Assembly (NCBI RefSeq): GCF_004357765.1
Contig: NZ_SMTE01000007.1
Coordinates: forward strand, 186,001 to 250,000
Source: Pseudomonas putida
Lineage (GTDB): Bacteria > Pseudomonadota > Gammaproteobacteria > Pseudomonadales > Pseudomonadaceae
Direction: 5' to 3'
Length of the DNA stretch: 64,000 bases
This document shows positions 44,676 to 59,129 of the stretch, in pieces. The notes beneath the pieces are model-generated. The model worked only from the letters and a program-made list of their open reading frames with translations, made no database searches and was not told the origin of the DNA. The position numbers and the translations under genes are program-made. Each line of letters opens with the position of its first letter. The stretch's first letter is position 1.

Positions 44676-44794
44676 GTGGCTCTCCTGGTGAGGGCTTTCT
44701 TGTTATGTCCACGCTATGACTTGGACATTACCTCCTGCGCGGTGGTTTGCACGGGGCAGGGCAGTGCTACCAGGGGGGTCGTGGAGTGAAATTT

Positions 44795-44812
44795 CGTAAC
44801 GATTATTTTACA
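44795..44812. promoter_or_regulatory. TyrR/PhhR-type box between phhA and phhR
   Basis: CGTAACGATTATTTTACA fits TGTAAA-N6-TTTACA at 10 of 12 defined positions, with the right half perfect. It lies 120 bp upstream of phhA and 119 bp upstream of phhR, well placed to serve both. Function is inferred from the match and the neighbouring regulator. Confidence 0.65.
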
Positions 44813-44930
44813 AAATATGCGAGGTGGCGGAAAATCCGTAGCATCCAGCTGGCGCCTGATGGAAATCTGTCAGCTTATCTTTACGAATTTTCTGCGCGTG
44901 ATTGAAAAAATCCCGTGCCCGAGAGCTTCC

Positions 44931-46490
44931 ATGCGTATCAAAGTGCATTGCCAGAACCGCATTGGCATCCTTCGCGACATCCTCAACCTGCTGGTGGAGT
45001 ACGGCATCAATGTGCTGCGTGGCGAGGTCGGTGGCGACCACGGCAACGCCATCTACCTGCACTGTCCGAACCTGATCAATCTGCAGTTCCAGGCACTGCG
45101 CCCGAGGTTCGAGGCTATTGTCGGCGTATTCGGCGTCAAGCGCGTGGGCCTGATGCCCAGTGAGCGGCGCCACATGGAGCTCAATGCACTGCTCGGTGCG
45201 TTGGAGTTTCCGGTGCTGTCGATCGACATGGGCGGCAGCATCGTCGCCGGCAATCGTGCGGCGGCGCAGTTGTTGGGCGTGCGGGTCGATGAGGTACCAG
45301 GGCTGCCACTGGCGCGCTATGTCGAGGATTTCGATCTGCCCGAACTGGTGCGGGCCAACAAGTCGCGGATCAATGGCTTGCGGATCAAGGTCAAGGGCGA
45401 TGTGTTCCTGGCCGATATCGCGCCGTTGCAGTCCGAGCACGATGACAGCGAGGCATTGGCCGGCGCGGTGCTGACCCTGCACCGCGCCGACCGTATTGGT
45501 GAGCGTATCTACAACGTGCGTAAGCAGGAGTTGCGAGGCTTCGACAGCATCTTCCAGAGCTCGCGGGTGATGGCGGCGGTGGTGCGCGAAGCACGGCGCA
45601 TGGCGCCGCTGGATGCCCCGCTGCTGATCGAGGGCGAGACCGGTACGGGTAAGGAGTTACTGGCTCGGGCCTGCCACCTGGCCAGCCCGCGCGGGCAGTC
45701 GCCGCTGATGGCGCTCAATTGTGCCGGCCTGCCCGAATCCATGGCCGAGACCGAACTGTTCGGTTATGGTCCTGGCGCCTTCGAGGGAGCACGTGCCGAA
45801 GGCAAGTTGGGGCTGCTGGAGCTGACGGCGGGCGGTACGTTGTTCCTCGACGGGGTCGGCGAGATGAGCCCGCGCTTGCAGGTCAAATTGCTGCGCTTCC
45901 TGCAGGATGGCTGTTTCCGCCGGGTGGGCAGCGACGAGGAGGTTTACCTGGATGTGCGGGTTATCTGCGCTACCCAGGTCGATCTGTCCGAATTGTGCGC
46001 CCGCGGCGAGTTCCGCCAGGACCTGTATCACCGGCTCAACGTGCTGTCGTTGCACATTCCGCCGCTGCGAGAGTGCATGGATGGTCTGGAAGGGTTGGTG
46101 CAGCACTTTCTCGACCAGGCCAGCCGGCAGATCGGCTGTGCCATGCCGCGCTTGGCGCCGGCGGCGATGGACAAGTTGGGACAGTACCACTGGCCAGGCA
46201 ACGTAAGGCAACTGGAAAACGTATTGTTCCAGGCCGTTTCGCTATGTGAGGGCGGTGTGGTGAAAAGCGAACATATCCGCTTGCCAGATTATGGCGCACG
46301 CCAACCTTTGGGCGACTTTTCCCTGGACGGGGATCTTTCGCAGATCGTCGGGCGGTTCGAAAAAGCGGTATTGGAAAGTTTATTGGCAGAATTTCCCAGT
46401 AGCCGGGCTTTAGGCAAGCGATTAGGTGTTTCGCACACCACAGTGGCCAATAAGCTGCGCGAATACAGTCTGGGTAAGTCTGCGGATTAA
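44931..46490 (+). CDS. phhR: Transcriptional regulator PhhR (TyrR family)
   Basis: A 519-aa regulator of aromatic amino acid use. It has an N-terminal ACT domain (MRIKVHCQNRIGILRDILNL), a PAS domain around residues 80-180, an AAA+ domain with Walker A GETGTGKE, and a C-terminal helix-turn-helix (SRALGKRLGVSHTTVANKLR). The loop that is GAFTGA in sigma-54 activators reads GAFEGA, consistent with TyrR-type proteins that act on sigma-70 promoters. ATG 44931 was chosen because it gives the ACT start; the frame is open from 44817 but lacks family sequence there. It is divergent from phhAB. Expected targets in the window are phhA and aroP. Confidence 0.93.
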   Translation: MRIKVHCQNRIGILRDILNLLVEYGINVLRGEVGGDHGNAIYLHCPNLINLQFQALRPRFEAIVGVFGVKRVGLMPSERRHMELNALLGALEFPVLSIDMGGSIVAGNRAAAQLLGVRVDEVPGLPLARYVEDFDLPELVRANKSRINGLRIKVKGDVFLADIAPLQSEHDDSEALAGAVLTLHRADRIGERIYNVRKQELRGFDSIFQSSRVMAAVVREARRMAPLDAPLLIEGETGTGKELLARACHLASPRGQSPLMALNCAGLPESMAETELFGYGPGAFEGARAEGKLGLLELTAGGTLFLDGVGEMSPRLQVKLLRFLQDGCFRRVGSDEEVYLDVRVICATQVDLSELCARGEFRQDLYHRLNVLSLHIPPLRECMDGLEGLVQHFLDQASRQIGCAMPRLAPAAMDKLGQYHWPGNVRQLENVLFQAVSLCEGGVVKSEHIRLPDYGARQPLGDFSLDGDLSQIVGRFEKAVLESLLAEFPSSRALGKRLGVSHTTVANKLREYSLGKSAD

Positions 46491-46577
46491 TGTTCGGTTA
46501 TTTAATCGAAGTTTAATCTTGGTGCGTCGGTGCATTGCCGGTGAAGGGGCCCTCGCAGCAGGGCCCCGCTTCATCGA

Positions 46578-46838
46578 TCAGCCGTTGGAGCAGCCGTTAC
46601 CCATCACGCGGTACTCCAGAATGTGCCGCTGGCCCTTGGAGTCTTCATAGGTCATGCGGGCTGGCACGACTTCGCAGACGTTGGGCACCTCGCTCATGGA
46701 AATGACCCGGGCGATGTCCAGGTGTTGCGAGTAGCTGTAGTGTTCGACCGGGATCTGCTCGACATCTTTTGCTTCATCGGCCAGTGCCGCGCCGCAAAAA
46801 CCGCCAAGTACCAATACCAGTAAAGCTTTCATTTTCAT
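46578..46838 (-). CDS. DUF2790 family small periplasmic protein
   Basis: An 86-aa exported protein: signal peptide MKMKALLVLVLGGFCGAALA, then a short domain with HYSYSQHLDIARVISMSEVP, CEVVPARMTYEDSKGQRHIL and a C-terminal YRVMGNGCSNG. Two Cys could form a disulfide. The pattern fits DUF2790, a family abundant in Pseudomonas and sometimes linked to copper response; function is unknown. ATG 46838 or ATG 46832 could be the start, both close to AGGTAAA. It is convergent with phhR. Confidence 0.82.
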   Translation of the reverse strand: MKMKALLVLVLGGFCGAALADEAKDVEQIPVEHYSYSQHLDIARVISMSEVPNVCEVVPARMTYEDSKGQRHILEYRVMGNGCSNG

Positions 46839-47261
46839 TTTACCTGTCTAAGGTCGTGATGAGGTGCGCGGCACTTGTGGCGCCGCGAGTACAGCCAAGT
46901 TTCAACTATCGGGATTAGAGGAGGATTAACGTTTGCCTTCGTGGGGGCTGTTACCAGTTGTTAATCGTCTTTGCCTTGTTGGCGAGATGAAGTTTATGCC
47001 TCGTTAGTTGCGGGAAACAGGGTCTGTTTTGATAAAGTTTTTCGGCCTTTTGACAGAATCGGTAACAATCGCCCTGGCGGACCCCTCCTGGCTTTTTCCT
47101 CGCCTGGCCGTCGCCCGCGGGCTAGAGGCCCCGCGCCAGAGCTGGGCCGACTCGCCACGCAGCGCTACTACCATCGTCGAATGGATTTTCCGGCTCTGGT
47201 ACAGTTACAAACGATTCATACGGTTTCATACAAAAACAACTATTACACCGAGGTAACACAG
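46839..47261. other. Divergent upstream region of DUF2790 gene and acsA, no gene seen
   Basis: A 423-bp gap without a credible gene; the open frame that extends acsA upstream has atypical composition and no ribosome site. It should contain both promoters. The AT-rich segment 46900-47060 is the likely regulatory part, but no motif could be assigned. Confidence 0.4.
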
Positions 47262-49223
<1,962 letters not shown>

Positions 49224-49272
49224 TCGGCCGCGAGGCTGCCTGAGGCAGTTACTGGTCGAGTGTCAAAACCAT

Positions 49273-49304
49273 AAAACCCCGTCGGCTGTACCGGCGGGGT
49301 TTTT
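49273..49304 (+). terminator. Terminator of acsA
   Basis: Stem AAAACCCCGTCGG / CCGGCGGGGTTTT with a short loop (one G-T pair), followed by T's, 49 bp after the acsA stop. Confidence 0.9.
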
Positions 49305-49572
49305 GCTTCGCTGTTACCGACAGACATCGGTAACTATTCTGTCACCGTTTTCGCACGCTAACGGGGCGCTAGGAAACATCGGCGTTCCATTTCGGTGCGG
49401 GTTTGTAGGGATTTTTTGCAAGGTCGCACGCTTCACTTGCCGTAATACAAGGCTTTGCGAATAATAGGCCCGTTAATTGCTAGTTCTATAGGTTCTATTC
49501 CCTTGGCTCTTGCATATTTTGCATAGACTGTCAACTGCGCTCGCAGCGATTTCTAGCGCTTCTATAAGTAGT

Positions 49573-49588
49573 TGTCGCTTTCAAGAAA
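49573..49588 (+). promoter_or_regulatory. ArgR half-site upstream of aotJ
   Basis: TGTCGCTTTCAAGAAA fits the Pseudomonas ArgR half-site TGTCGC-N8-AA. It is 150 bp before aotJ in a 430-bp AT-rich promoter region (49305-49737) with no gene. A weaker second element, CTGTCGTTAAAATG, lies 31 bp downstream. The long leader otherwise shows nothing I can name. Confidence 0.6.
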
Positions 49589-49737
49589 TATCGACTAACG
49601 GGCTGTCGTTAAAATGCCATTCACTCGCTCGTGGTCTGCGACCTTGGTCGATACCCCGCGGCTCGCGTTGTACCCCTTCGCATGTCGGGCAGCTGTTACC
49701 CCTGCCTTGTATTGCCCCGTAACGATGGAGTTACCTG

Positions 49738-50523
49738 ATGAAGAAACTCGCACTGCTTGGCGCTCTGGCGCTGTCCGTGTTCTCCCTGGTGTCGCAGGCC
49801 GATGAAAAACCTCTGAAAATCGGTATCGAAGCCGCTTATCCACCATTCGCCTTCAAACAGCCCGATGGCAGCATCGCCGGCTTCGACTACGACATCGGCA
49901 ACGCTTTGTGCGAAGAGATGAAGGCCAAGTGCACCTGGGTCGAGCAGGAGTTCGACGGCCTGATCCCGGCATTGAAGGTCCGCAAGATCGACGCCATCCT
50001 GTCGTCCATGTCGATCACCGAGGACCGCAAGAAGTCGGTCGACTTCACCAAGCGCTACTACCTGACCCCGGCACGCCTGGTGATGAAGGAAGGCACCGTG
50101 GTCAGCGACAGCCTCGATGAGCTGAACGGCAAGAAGATCGGCGTGCAGCGGGGCTCGATCCACGACCGTTTCGCCAAGGAAGTCCTGGCCGCCAAGGGCG
50201 CCACCGTAGTGCCGTACGGCACTCAGAACGAGATCTACCTGGACGTGGCCGCCGGTCGTCTGGACGGCACCGTGGCCGATGCCACCCTGCTCGAGGATGG
50301 TTTCCTGAAAACCGACGCCGGCAAAGGCTTCGCCTTCGTCGGGCCATCGTTCACCGACGTCAAGTACTTCGGTGATGGCGTCGGCATTGCCGTGCGCAAG
50401 GGCGACAAGGCCAACGCAGATCGTATCAATGCCGCCATCGACGCGATCCGTGCCAACGGCAAGTACAAAGAAATCGAGCAGAAGTACTTCAACTTCGACA
50501 TCTACGGTCCAGACTCCAAGTAA
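49738..50523 (+). CDS. aotJ: Arginine/ornithine-binding periplasmic protein AotJ
   Basis: A 261-aa substrate-binding protein of an amino acid ABC importer. Signal peptide [21 protein letters not shown] is followed by [20 protein letters not shown] and [14 protein letters not shown], typical of the basic amino acid (LAO/HisJ/AotJ) group. [20 protein letters not shown] and [12 protein letters not shown] contain the ligand-contact residues of this group. ATG 49738 follows GGAG. Genes for both permeases, the ATPase and ArgR follow, matching the P. aeruginosa aot operon. ArgR control is supported by the upstream half-site. Confidence 0.93.
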   Translation: MKKLALLGALALSVFSLVSQADEKPLKIGIEAAYPPFAFKQPDGSIAGFDYDIGNALCEEMKAKCTWVEQEFDGLIPALKVRKIDAILSSMSITEDRKKSVDFTKRYYLTPARLVMKEGTVVSDSLDELNGKKIGVQRGSIHDRFAKEVLAAKGATVVPYGTQNEIYLDVAAGRLDGTVADATLLEDGFLKTDAGKGFAFVGPSFTDVKYFGDGVGIAVRKGDKANADRINAAIDAIRANGKYKEIEQKYFNFDIYGPDSK

Positions 50524-50544
50524 TACGTCTGGCTCCACCTGTGC

Positions 50545-50586
50545 AATGGTGCAAACAGCAGGGAGGCTGAGGTTTGCACCATTTTT
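50545..50586 (+). terminator. Stem-loop with T-run between aotJ and aotQ
   Basis: Perfect 12-bp stem AATGGTGCAAAC / GTTTGCACCATT, 15-base loop, then TTT. It sits in the 88-bp gap after aotJ. Such partial terminators typically let the binding protein be made in excess over the membrane subunits. Confidence 0.8.
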
Positions 50587-50611
50587 CATTGTCTAGGTCG
50601 AGGACCTCAAC

Positions 50612-51301
50612 ATGTTGAAAGGCTACGGGGCAGTCATCCTCGACGGGGCGTGGCTGACGCTACAGCTCGCCCTGTCGTCGATGGCCCTGGCCATCGTGCT
50701 CGGCCTCATCGGCGTGGCGCTGCGCTTGTCGCCGGTGCGCTGGCTGGCTTGGCTGGGCGATCTGTACGCCACGGTGATCCGTGGTATCCCGGACTTGGTC
50801 CTGATTCTGCTGATCTTCTACGGCGGGCAGGACATCATCAATAGACTGGCACCGCTGCTCGGTTATGAGGACTACATCGACCTCAACCCATTGGCGGCGG
50901 GTATCGGTACCCTGGGGTTCATCTTCGGCGCCTACCTGTCGGAAACCTTCCGTGGTGCGTTCCTTGGTATCCCCAAAGGGCAGGCCGAGGCCGGCGTGGC
51001 CTACGGCATGAGTGCGCGCCAGGTGTTTTTCCGTATCCAGGTGCCACAAATGATCCGCCTGGCCATTCCGGGCTTCACCAACAACTGGCTGGTACTGACC
51101 AAGGCCACGGCACTGATTTCGGTGGTGGGCCTGCAGGACATGATGTTCAAGGCCAAGCAGGCGGCCGATGCCACCCGCGAACCCTTCACGTTCTTCCTGG
51201 CGGTGGCTGCACTGTACCTGGTGATCACCAGTGTTTCGTTGCTGGCGCTGAAGTATCTCGAGCGTCGCTATTCGGTAGGCGTCAAGGTGGCTGAGCTATG
51301 A
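50612..51301 (+). CDS. aotQ: Arginine/ornithine ABC importer permease AotQ
   Basis: A 229-aa inner-membrane permease of the His/Glu/Gln/Arg/opine family with about five helices. The cytoplasmic EAA loop is visible in IPKGQAEAGVAYGMSARQVF. The start MLKGYGAVILDGAWLTLQLA resembles HisQ/AotQ. Its stop overlaps the aotM start by 4 bases. It pairs with AotM to form the membrane channel. Confidence 0.92.
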   Translation: MLKGYGAVILDGAWLTLQLALSSMALAIVLGLIGVALRLSPVRWLAWLGDLYATVIRGIPDLVLILLIFYGGQDIINRLAPLLGYEDYIDLNPLAAGIGTLGFIFGAYLSETFRGAFLGIPKGQAEAGVAYGMSARQVFFRIQVPQMIRLAIPGFTNNWLVLTKATALISVVGLQDMMFKAKQAADATREPFTFFLAVAALYLVITSVSLLALKYLERRYSVGVKVAEL

Positions 51302-51996
51302 TCTTCGACTACAACGTGGTCTGGGAGGCCATGCCGCTGTATCTCGGCGGGTTGCTGACCACCCTCAAGCTGCTGGCGCTGTCGCTGTTCTTCGGCCTCT
51401 TGGCGGCCATTCCGCTGGGCCTGATGCGGGTGTCCAAGCAGCCGCTGGTGAACCTCGGCGCATGGCTCTACACCTACGTGATCCGCGGCACGCCGATGCT
51501 GGTGCAGCTGTTCCTGATCTACTACGGCCTGGCCCAGTTCGAGGCGGTGCGCAGCAGCGTGTTCTGGCCGCTGCTGTCGAGTGCCACGTTCTGCGCTTGC
51601 CTGGCCTTCGCTGTCAACACCAGCGCCTACACCGCGGAAATCATCGCCGGCAGCCTCAAGGCCACGCCCCATGGCGAGATCGAAGCGGCCAAGGCCATGG
51701 GCATGTCGCGCATGAAGATGTACCGGCGCATCCTGCTGCCCTCGGCCCTGCGCCGGGCGCTGCCGCAGTACAGCAACGAAGTGATCATGATGCTGCAGAC
51801 CACCAGCCTGGCATCGATCGTCACGCTGATCGACATCACCGGTGCGGCGCGCACGGTCAATGCCCAGTACTACCTGCCTTTCGAGGCCTACATCACGGCG
51901 GGCGTATTCTACCTGTGCCTGACCTTCATCCTCGTGCGCCTTTTCAAGATGGCCGAACGCCGCTGGCTCGGCTACCTGGCGCCGCGCAAGCACTGA
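51298..51996 (+). CDS. aotM: Arginine/ornithine ABC importer permease AotM
   Basis: A 232-aa second permease, start MIFDYNVVWEAMPLYLGGLL as in HisM-type proteins, with five helices and the EAA loop TPHGEIEAAKAMGMSRMKMY. Overlap with aotQ shows coupled translation. The following gene is aotP after 22 bp; the aotO gene found at this place in P. aeruginosa is missing. Confidence 0.92.
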   Translation: MIFDYNVVWEAMPLYLGGLLTTLKLLALSLFFGLLAAIPLGLMRVSKQPLVNLGAWLYTYVIRGTPMLVQLFLIYYGLAQFEAVRSSVFWPLLSSATFCACLAFAVNTSAYTAEIIAGSLKATPHGEIEAAKAMGMSRMKMYRRILLPSALRRALPQYSNEVIMMLQTTSLASIVTLIDITGAARTVNAQYYLPFEAYITAGVFYLCLTFILVRLFKMAERRWLGYLAPRKH

Positions 51997-52018
51997 ACGC
52001 TCTGTGAGAACCGACAGC

Positions 52019-52783
<765 letters not shown>

Positions 52784-52882
52784 AGGCTGACGCTTTGCAC
52801 CATAATAGGGCATGCTGCGCACTGCGCGCGGCGCGCTCCCGGCGGCACAGACTCGAACGACCTCAGGTTCCGGACCTTACCT

Positions 52883-53863
52883 ATGACCACCCAGCGAATC
52901 GGTTTTCTCATCTGGCCTGGCACCAAGCCTCTGACCTTGGCGTTGGCCGAAGAAACCCTGCAGGTGGCCCAGCAGGTGCATCCGGACGTGATCTACGAAC
53001 GGGTGTTCCTGCAGGCCGAGCCAGTCGAACAGGGCGCCTGGCGGCTGCCGGGCGAGCCTTGGAATGGCCGCCTGGAGGGATGCCACAAGCTGTTCCTGCT
53101 GGCGGACGAGCCGATCCTGTCCGTGGGCTCGGCGCTGTCCTCTGCGCTCAAGCAGGTGGCGCGCAGTGGCTGCATGATCGGCGGTCTGTCGGCCGGGGTG
53201 TATCCGCTGGCCGTGCTCGGTCTGCTCGATGGCTATCGCGCCGCAGTGCATTGGCGCTGGCAGGATGATTTCGCCGAGCGCTTCCCCAGGGTGATCGCCA
53301 CCAGTCATTTGTTCGACTGGGATCGCGACCGATTGACAGCTTGCGGTGGCATGGCGGTGAGCGACCTGTTGCTGGCGGTGCTGGCCCGTGATCATGGTGC
53401 CGAACTGGCCGGGGCGGTGTCGGAGGAGATGGTGGTGGAGCGGATCCGCGAAGGCGGCGAGCGTCAGCGGATTCCGTTGCAGAACCGCCTTGGCTCAAGC
53501 CATCCCAAGCTGACCCAGGCCGTGCTGTTGATGGAGGCCAACATCGAGGAGCCCCTGACCACCGACGAGATTGCTCAGCATGTGTGTGTCTCGCGGCGCC
53601 AGCTCGAGCGGATCTTCAAGCAGTACCTCAATCGGGTGCCAAGCCAGTATTACCTGGAACTGCGCTTGAACAAAGCGCGGCAGATGCTGATGCAGACCAG
53701 CAAGTCGATCATTCAGATCGGGTTGTCGTGCGGGTTTTCCTCGGGGCCGCATTTTTCCAGTGCCTATCGCAATTTCTTCGGCGCCACGCCGCGTGAAGAT
53801 CGCAATCAACGGCGTAGCAACAGCCCGTTCGAGTTGAGTTCGGCGCCTGCTGAAAAGGGTTGA
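52883..53863 (+). CDS. argR: Arginine-responsive AraC-family regulator ArgR
   Basis: A 326-aa regulator. The N-terminal half has the DJ-1/PfpI-like (GATase1-like) fold seen in this AraC subgroup (RIGFLIWPGTKPLTLALAEE). The C-terminal half is an AraC DNA-binding domain with LTTDEIAQHVCVSRRQLERI and SIIQIGLSCGFSSGPHFSSA. In P. aeruginosa ArgR activates aot and aru operons and represses biosynthesis when arginine is present. Matching half-sites occur before aotJ and aruC in this window. It starts at ATG 52883. A 99-bp gap upstream may contain a separate weak promoter. Confidence 0.93.
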   Translation: MTTQRIGFLIWPGTKPLTLALAEETLQVAQQVHPDVIYERVFLQAEPVEQGAWRLPGEPWNGRLEGCHKLFLLADEPILSVGSALSSALKQVARSGCMIGGLSAGVYPLAVLGLLDGYRAAVHWRWQDDFAERFPRVIATSHLFDWDRDRLTACGGMAVSDLLLAVLARDHGAELAGAVSEEMVVERIREGGERQRIPLQNRLGSSHPKLTQAVLLMEANIEEPLTTDEIAQHVCVSRRQLERIFKQYLNRVPSQYYLELRLNKARQMLMQTSKSIIQIGLSCGFSSGPHFSSAYRNFFGATPREDRNQRRSNSPFELSSAPAEKG

Positions 53864-55396
<1,533 letters not shown>

Positions 55397-55528
55397 TGCC
55401 CGTTCGCCGGCACCCAGGGTGCCGGCGCTACCGATTTTCAATGCGGGTGCGAGTTGGCAGGTTGCTGCCGCATCCGCCGTTTTTCCGTGCCGAGGCTTTC
55501 GGCACGCCGACCCGAAAGGAGTGACACC

Positions 55529-56548
55529 ATGCTGGTGATGCGCCCCGCGCAAATGGCTGATCTGAACGACGTGCAGCGCATGGCTGCCGACAGCCCCATT
55601 GGTGTCACCTCGCTGCCGGACGATGCCGCCCGTCTGGGCGACAAGATTGCCGCATCCGAGACATCCTTCGCCGCCGAGGTCAGTTTCAACGGCGAGGAGA
55701 CCTACTTCTTCGTGCTCGAGGACAGTGTGACCGGCAAGCTGGCCGGCTGCTCGGCCATCGTCGCCTCGGCCGGCTACTCCGAGCCGTTCTACAGTTTTCG
55801 CAACGAAACGTTCGTGCATGCCTCGCGTGAACTGAAGATCCACAACAAGATCCATGTGCTCTCGTTGTGCCACGACCTCACCGGCAACAGCCTGCTGACC
55901 AGCTTCTATGTGTTGCCGGAGCTGGTGAGCAGCGGCTGGGCCGAGCTCAACTCCCGTGGACGGCTGCTGTTCATGGCTTCGCACCCGGAGCGTTTCGCAG
56001 ATTCGGTGGTCACCGAGATCGTCGGCTACAGCGACGAGCAGGGCGAATCGCCGTTCTGGGACGCCATCGGCCGCAACTTCTTCGACCTCAACTACGCCGA
56101 TGCCGAACGCTTGTGTGGGGTGAAAAGCCGCACCTTCCTCGCCGAGCTGATGCCGCATTACCCGATCTATGTGCCTCTGCTGCCGGATGCAGCCCAGGAG
56201 GCCATGGGGCAGGTCCATCCTCGTGCGCAGATCACCTTCGACATCCTCATGCGCGATGGCTTCGAGACCGAACACTATATCGACATCTTCGACGGCGGGC
56301 CGACCCTGCATGCGCGGACCTCGGGCATTCGTTCGATCGCCCAGAGCCGCCTCGCGCCGGTCAAGATCGAAGACGTGCCGGTCAAGGGCGGACGACCGTA
56401 CCTGGTGTGCAACGGTTTGCTGCAGGACTACCGCGCAGTGTTGCTGGAGCTCGACTGGGTGCCGGGCAAGCCGGTCAGCCTCGACAGCGCAGCGGCTGAG
56501 GCTCTGGGTGTGGGCGAAGGCGCCAGCGTGCGCCTGGTTGCGGTCTGA
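55529..56548 (+). CDS. aruF: Arginine N-succinyltransferase subunit alpha (AruF)
   Basis: A 339-aa subunit of the enzyme that succinylates arginine with succinyl-CoA, the first step of the pathway. It starts MLVMRPAQMADLNDVQRMAA at ATG 55529, with AAAGGAG directly upstream; the longer frame from 55454 lacks a ribosome site. Family signatures include LSLCHDLTGNSLLTSFYVLP, GRLLFMASHPERFAD and AELMPHYPIYVPLLPDAAQE. It is homologous to the next gene throughout, an ancient duplication giving an alpha-beta enzyme. Confidence 0.94.
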   Translation: MLVMRPAQMADLNDVQRMAADSPIGVTSLPDDAARLGDKIAASETSFAAEVSFNGEETYFFVLEDSVTGKLAGCSAIVASAGYSEPFYSFRNETFVHASRELKIHNKIHVLSLCHDLTGNSLLTSFYVLPELVSSGWAELNSRGRLLFMASHPERFADSVVTEIVGYSDEQGESPFWDAIGRNFFDLNYADAERLCGVKSRTFLAELMPHYPIYVPLLPDAAQEAMGQVHPRAQITFDILMRDGFETEHYIDIFDGGPTLHARTSGIRSIAQSRLAPVKIEDVPVKGGRPYLVCNGLLQDYRAVLLELDWVPGKPVSLDSAAAEALGVGEGASVRLVAV

Positions 56549-56613
56549 GGCCAGTCGGCATTCTGCGATAGAGAGTTTTTGCGCAGGCCCAAGCCCGCGC
56601 ACAAGGAGATAGC

Positions 56614-57642
56614 ATGATCGTTCGTCCTGTACGCAGCAGCGATTTACCCGCGCTGATCGAATTGGCACGCAGCACCGGCACCACCGGGTTGACCACGTTG
56701 CCGGCCAATGAAGAGCGCCTCGGGCATCGGGTCGGCTGGGCGGAGAAGAGCTTTCGAGGCGAAGCCGAGCGCGGCGATACCGACTACCTGTTCGTGCTGG
56801 AGAACGACGAGGGCCTGGTGGTCGGCATCAGTGCCATCGCCGGCGCCGTGGGTCTGCGCGAGCCTTGGTACAACTACCGGGTCGGCCTCACCGTCAGCGC
56901 TTCCCAGGAGCTGAACATCTATCGTGAAATCCCCACGCTGTTCCTGGCCAACGACCTGACCGGCAACTCGGAGCTGTGCTCGTTGTTCCTGCGCAGTGAC
57001 CACCGCAGTGGTCTCAATGGTCGCTTGCTGTCCCGTGCACGCATGCTGTTCATCGCCGAGTTTCCGGAGTTGTTCGGTAACAAGATCATCGCCGAGATGC
57101 GTGGCATGTCCGATGAGCATGGGCGCTCGCCGTTCTGGGAGAGCCTGGGCAGGCACTTCTTCAAGATGGAGTTCAGCCAGGCCGACTACCTGACCGGGGT
57201 GGGCAACAAATCGTTCATCGCCGAGCTGATGCCCAAGTTCCCGCTGTACACCTGCTTCCTGTCCGACGCCGCGCGCAGCGTGATCGGCCGCGTGCACAGC
57301 GACACCGAGCCGGCGCTGGCGATGCTCAAGCAGGAGGGCTTCAGCTACCAGGGCTATGTCGACATCTTCGATGCCGGCCCCGCCATCGAGTGCGAGACCG
57401 CCAAGGTTCGCGCGGTGCGTGACAGCCAGACGCTGGTGTTGGCCGTGGGTACGCCGGGCGACGATGCCACGCCTTACATCATCCACAACCGCAAGCGCGA
57501 CGACTGTCGCATTACCGCAGCCCCGGCACGCCTGGCTGCCGGCACCCTGGTGGTCGATCCGGCGACCGCCAAGCGCCTGCGCATGGGCGCTGGCGACAAC
57601 GTGCGAGCCGTGCCGCTTTCGGCGAGCCGGGAGGGTCAGTAA
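56614..57642 (+). CDS. aruG: Arginine N-succinyltransferase subunit beta (AruG)
   Basis: A 342-aa subunit paired with AruF. It starts MIVRPVRSSDLPALIELARS at ATG 56614 after AAGGAG and shares the family motifs (LFLANDLTGNSELCSLFLRS, RARMLFIAEFPELFGN, AELMPKFPLYTCFLSDAARS). Its stop codon is immediately followed by the astD start codon, with no gap. E. coli has only one such subunit; having two is characteristic of Pseudomonas. Confidence 0.94.
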   Translation: MIVRPVRSSDLPALIELARSTGTTGLTTLPANEERLGHRVGWAEKSFRGEAERGDTDYLFVLENDEGLVVGISAIAGAVGLREPWYNYRVGLTVSASQELNIYREIPTLFLANDLTGNSELCSLFLRSDHRSGLNGRLLSRARMLFIAEFPELFGNKIIAEMRGMSDEHGRSPFWESLGRHFFKMEFSQADYLTGVGNKSFIAELMPKFPLYTCFLSDAARSVIGRVHSDTEPALAMLKQEGFSYQGYVDIFDAGPAIECETAKVRAVRDSQTLVLAVGTPGDDATPYIIHNRKRDDCRITAAPARLAAGTLVVDPATAKRLRMGAGDNVRAVPLSASREGQ

Positions 57643-59106
<1,464 letters not shown>

Positions 59107-59129
59107 CAACAGGCTGCGGAGCCTAGTCG

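Noticed and set aside
44700-44790. Possible sigma-54 promoter before phhA
   Set aside because: GG and GC elements with the required 10-base separation were not found; PhhR also lacks the GAFTGA loop.
46971-47261. N-terminal extension of AcsA
   Set aside because: The 97 extra codons have non-family sequence; ATG 47262 with GAGGT upstream gives the known start.
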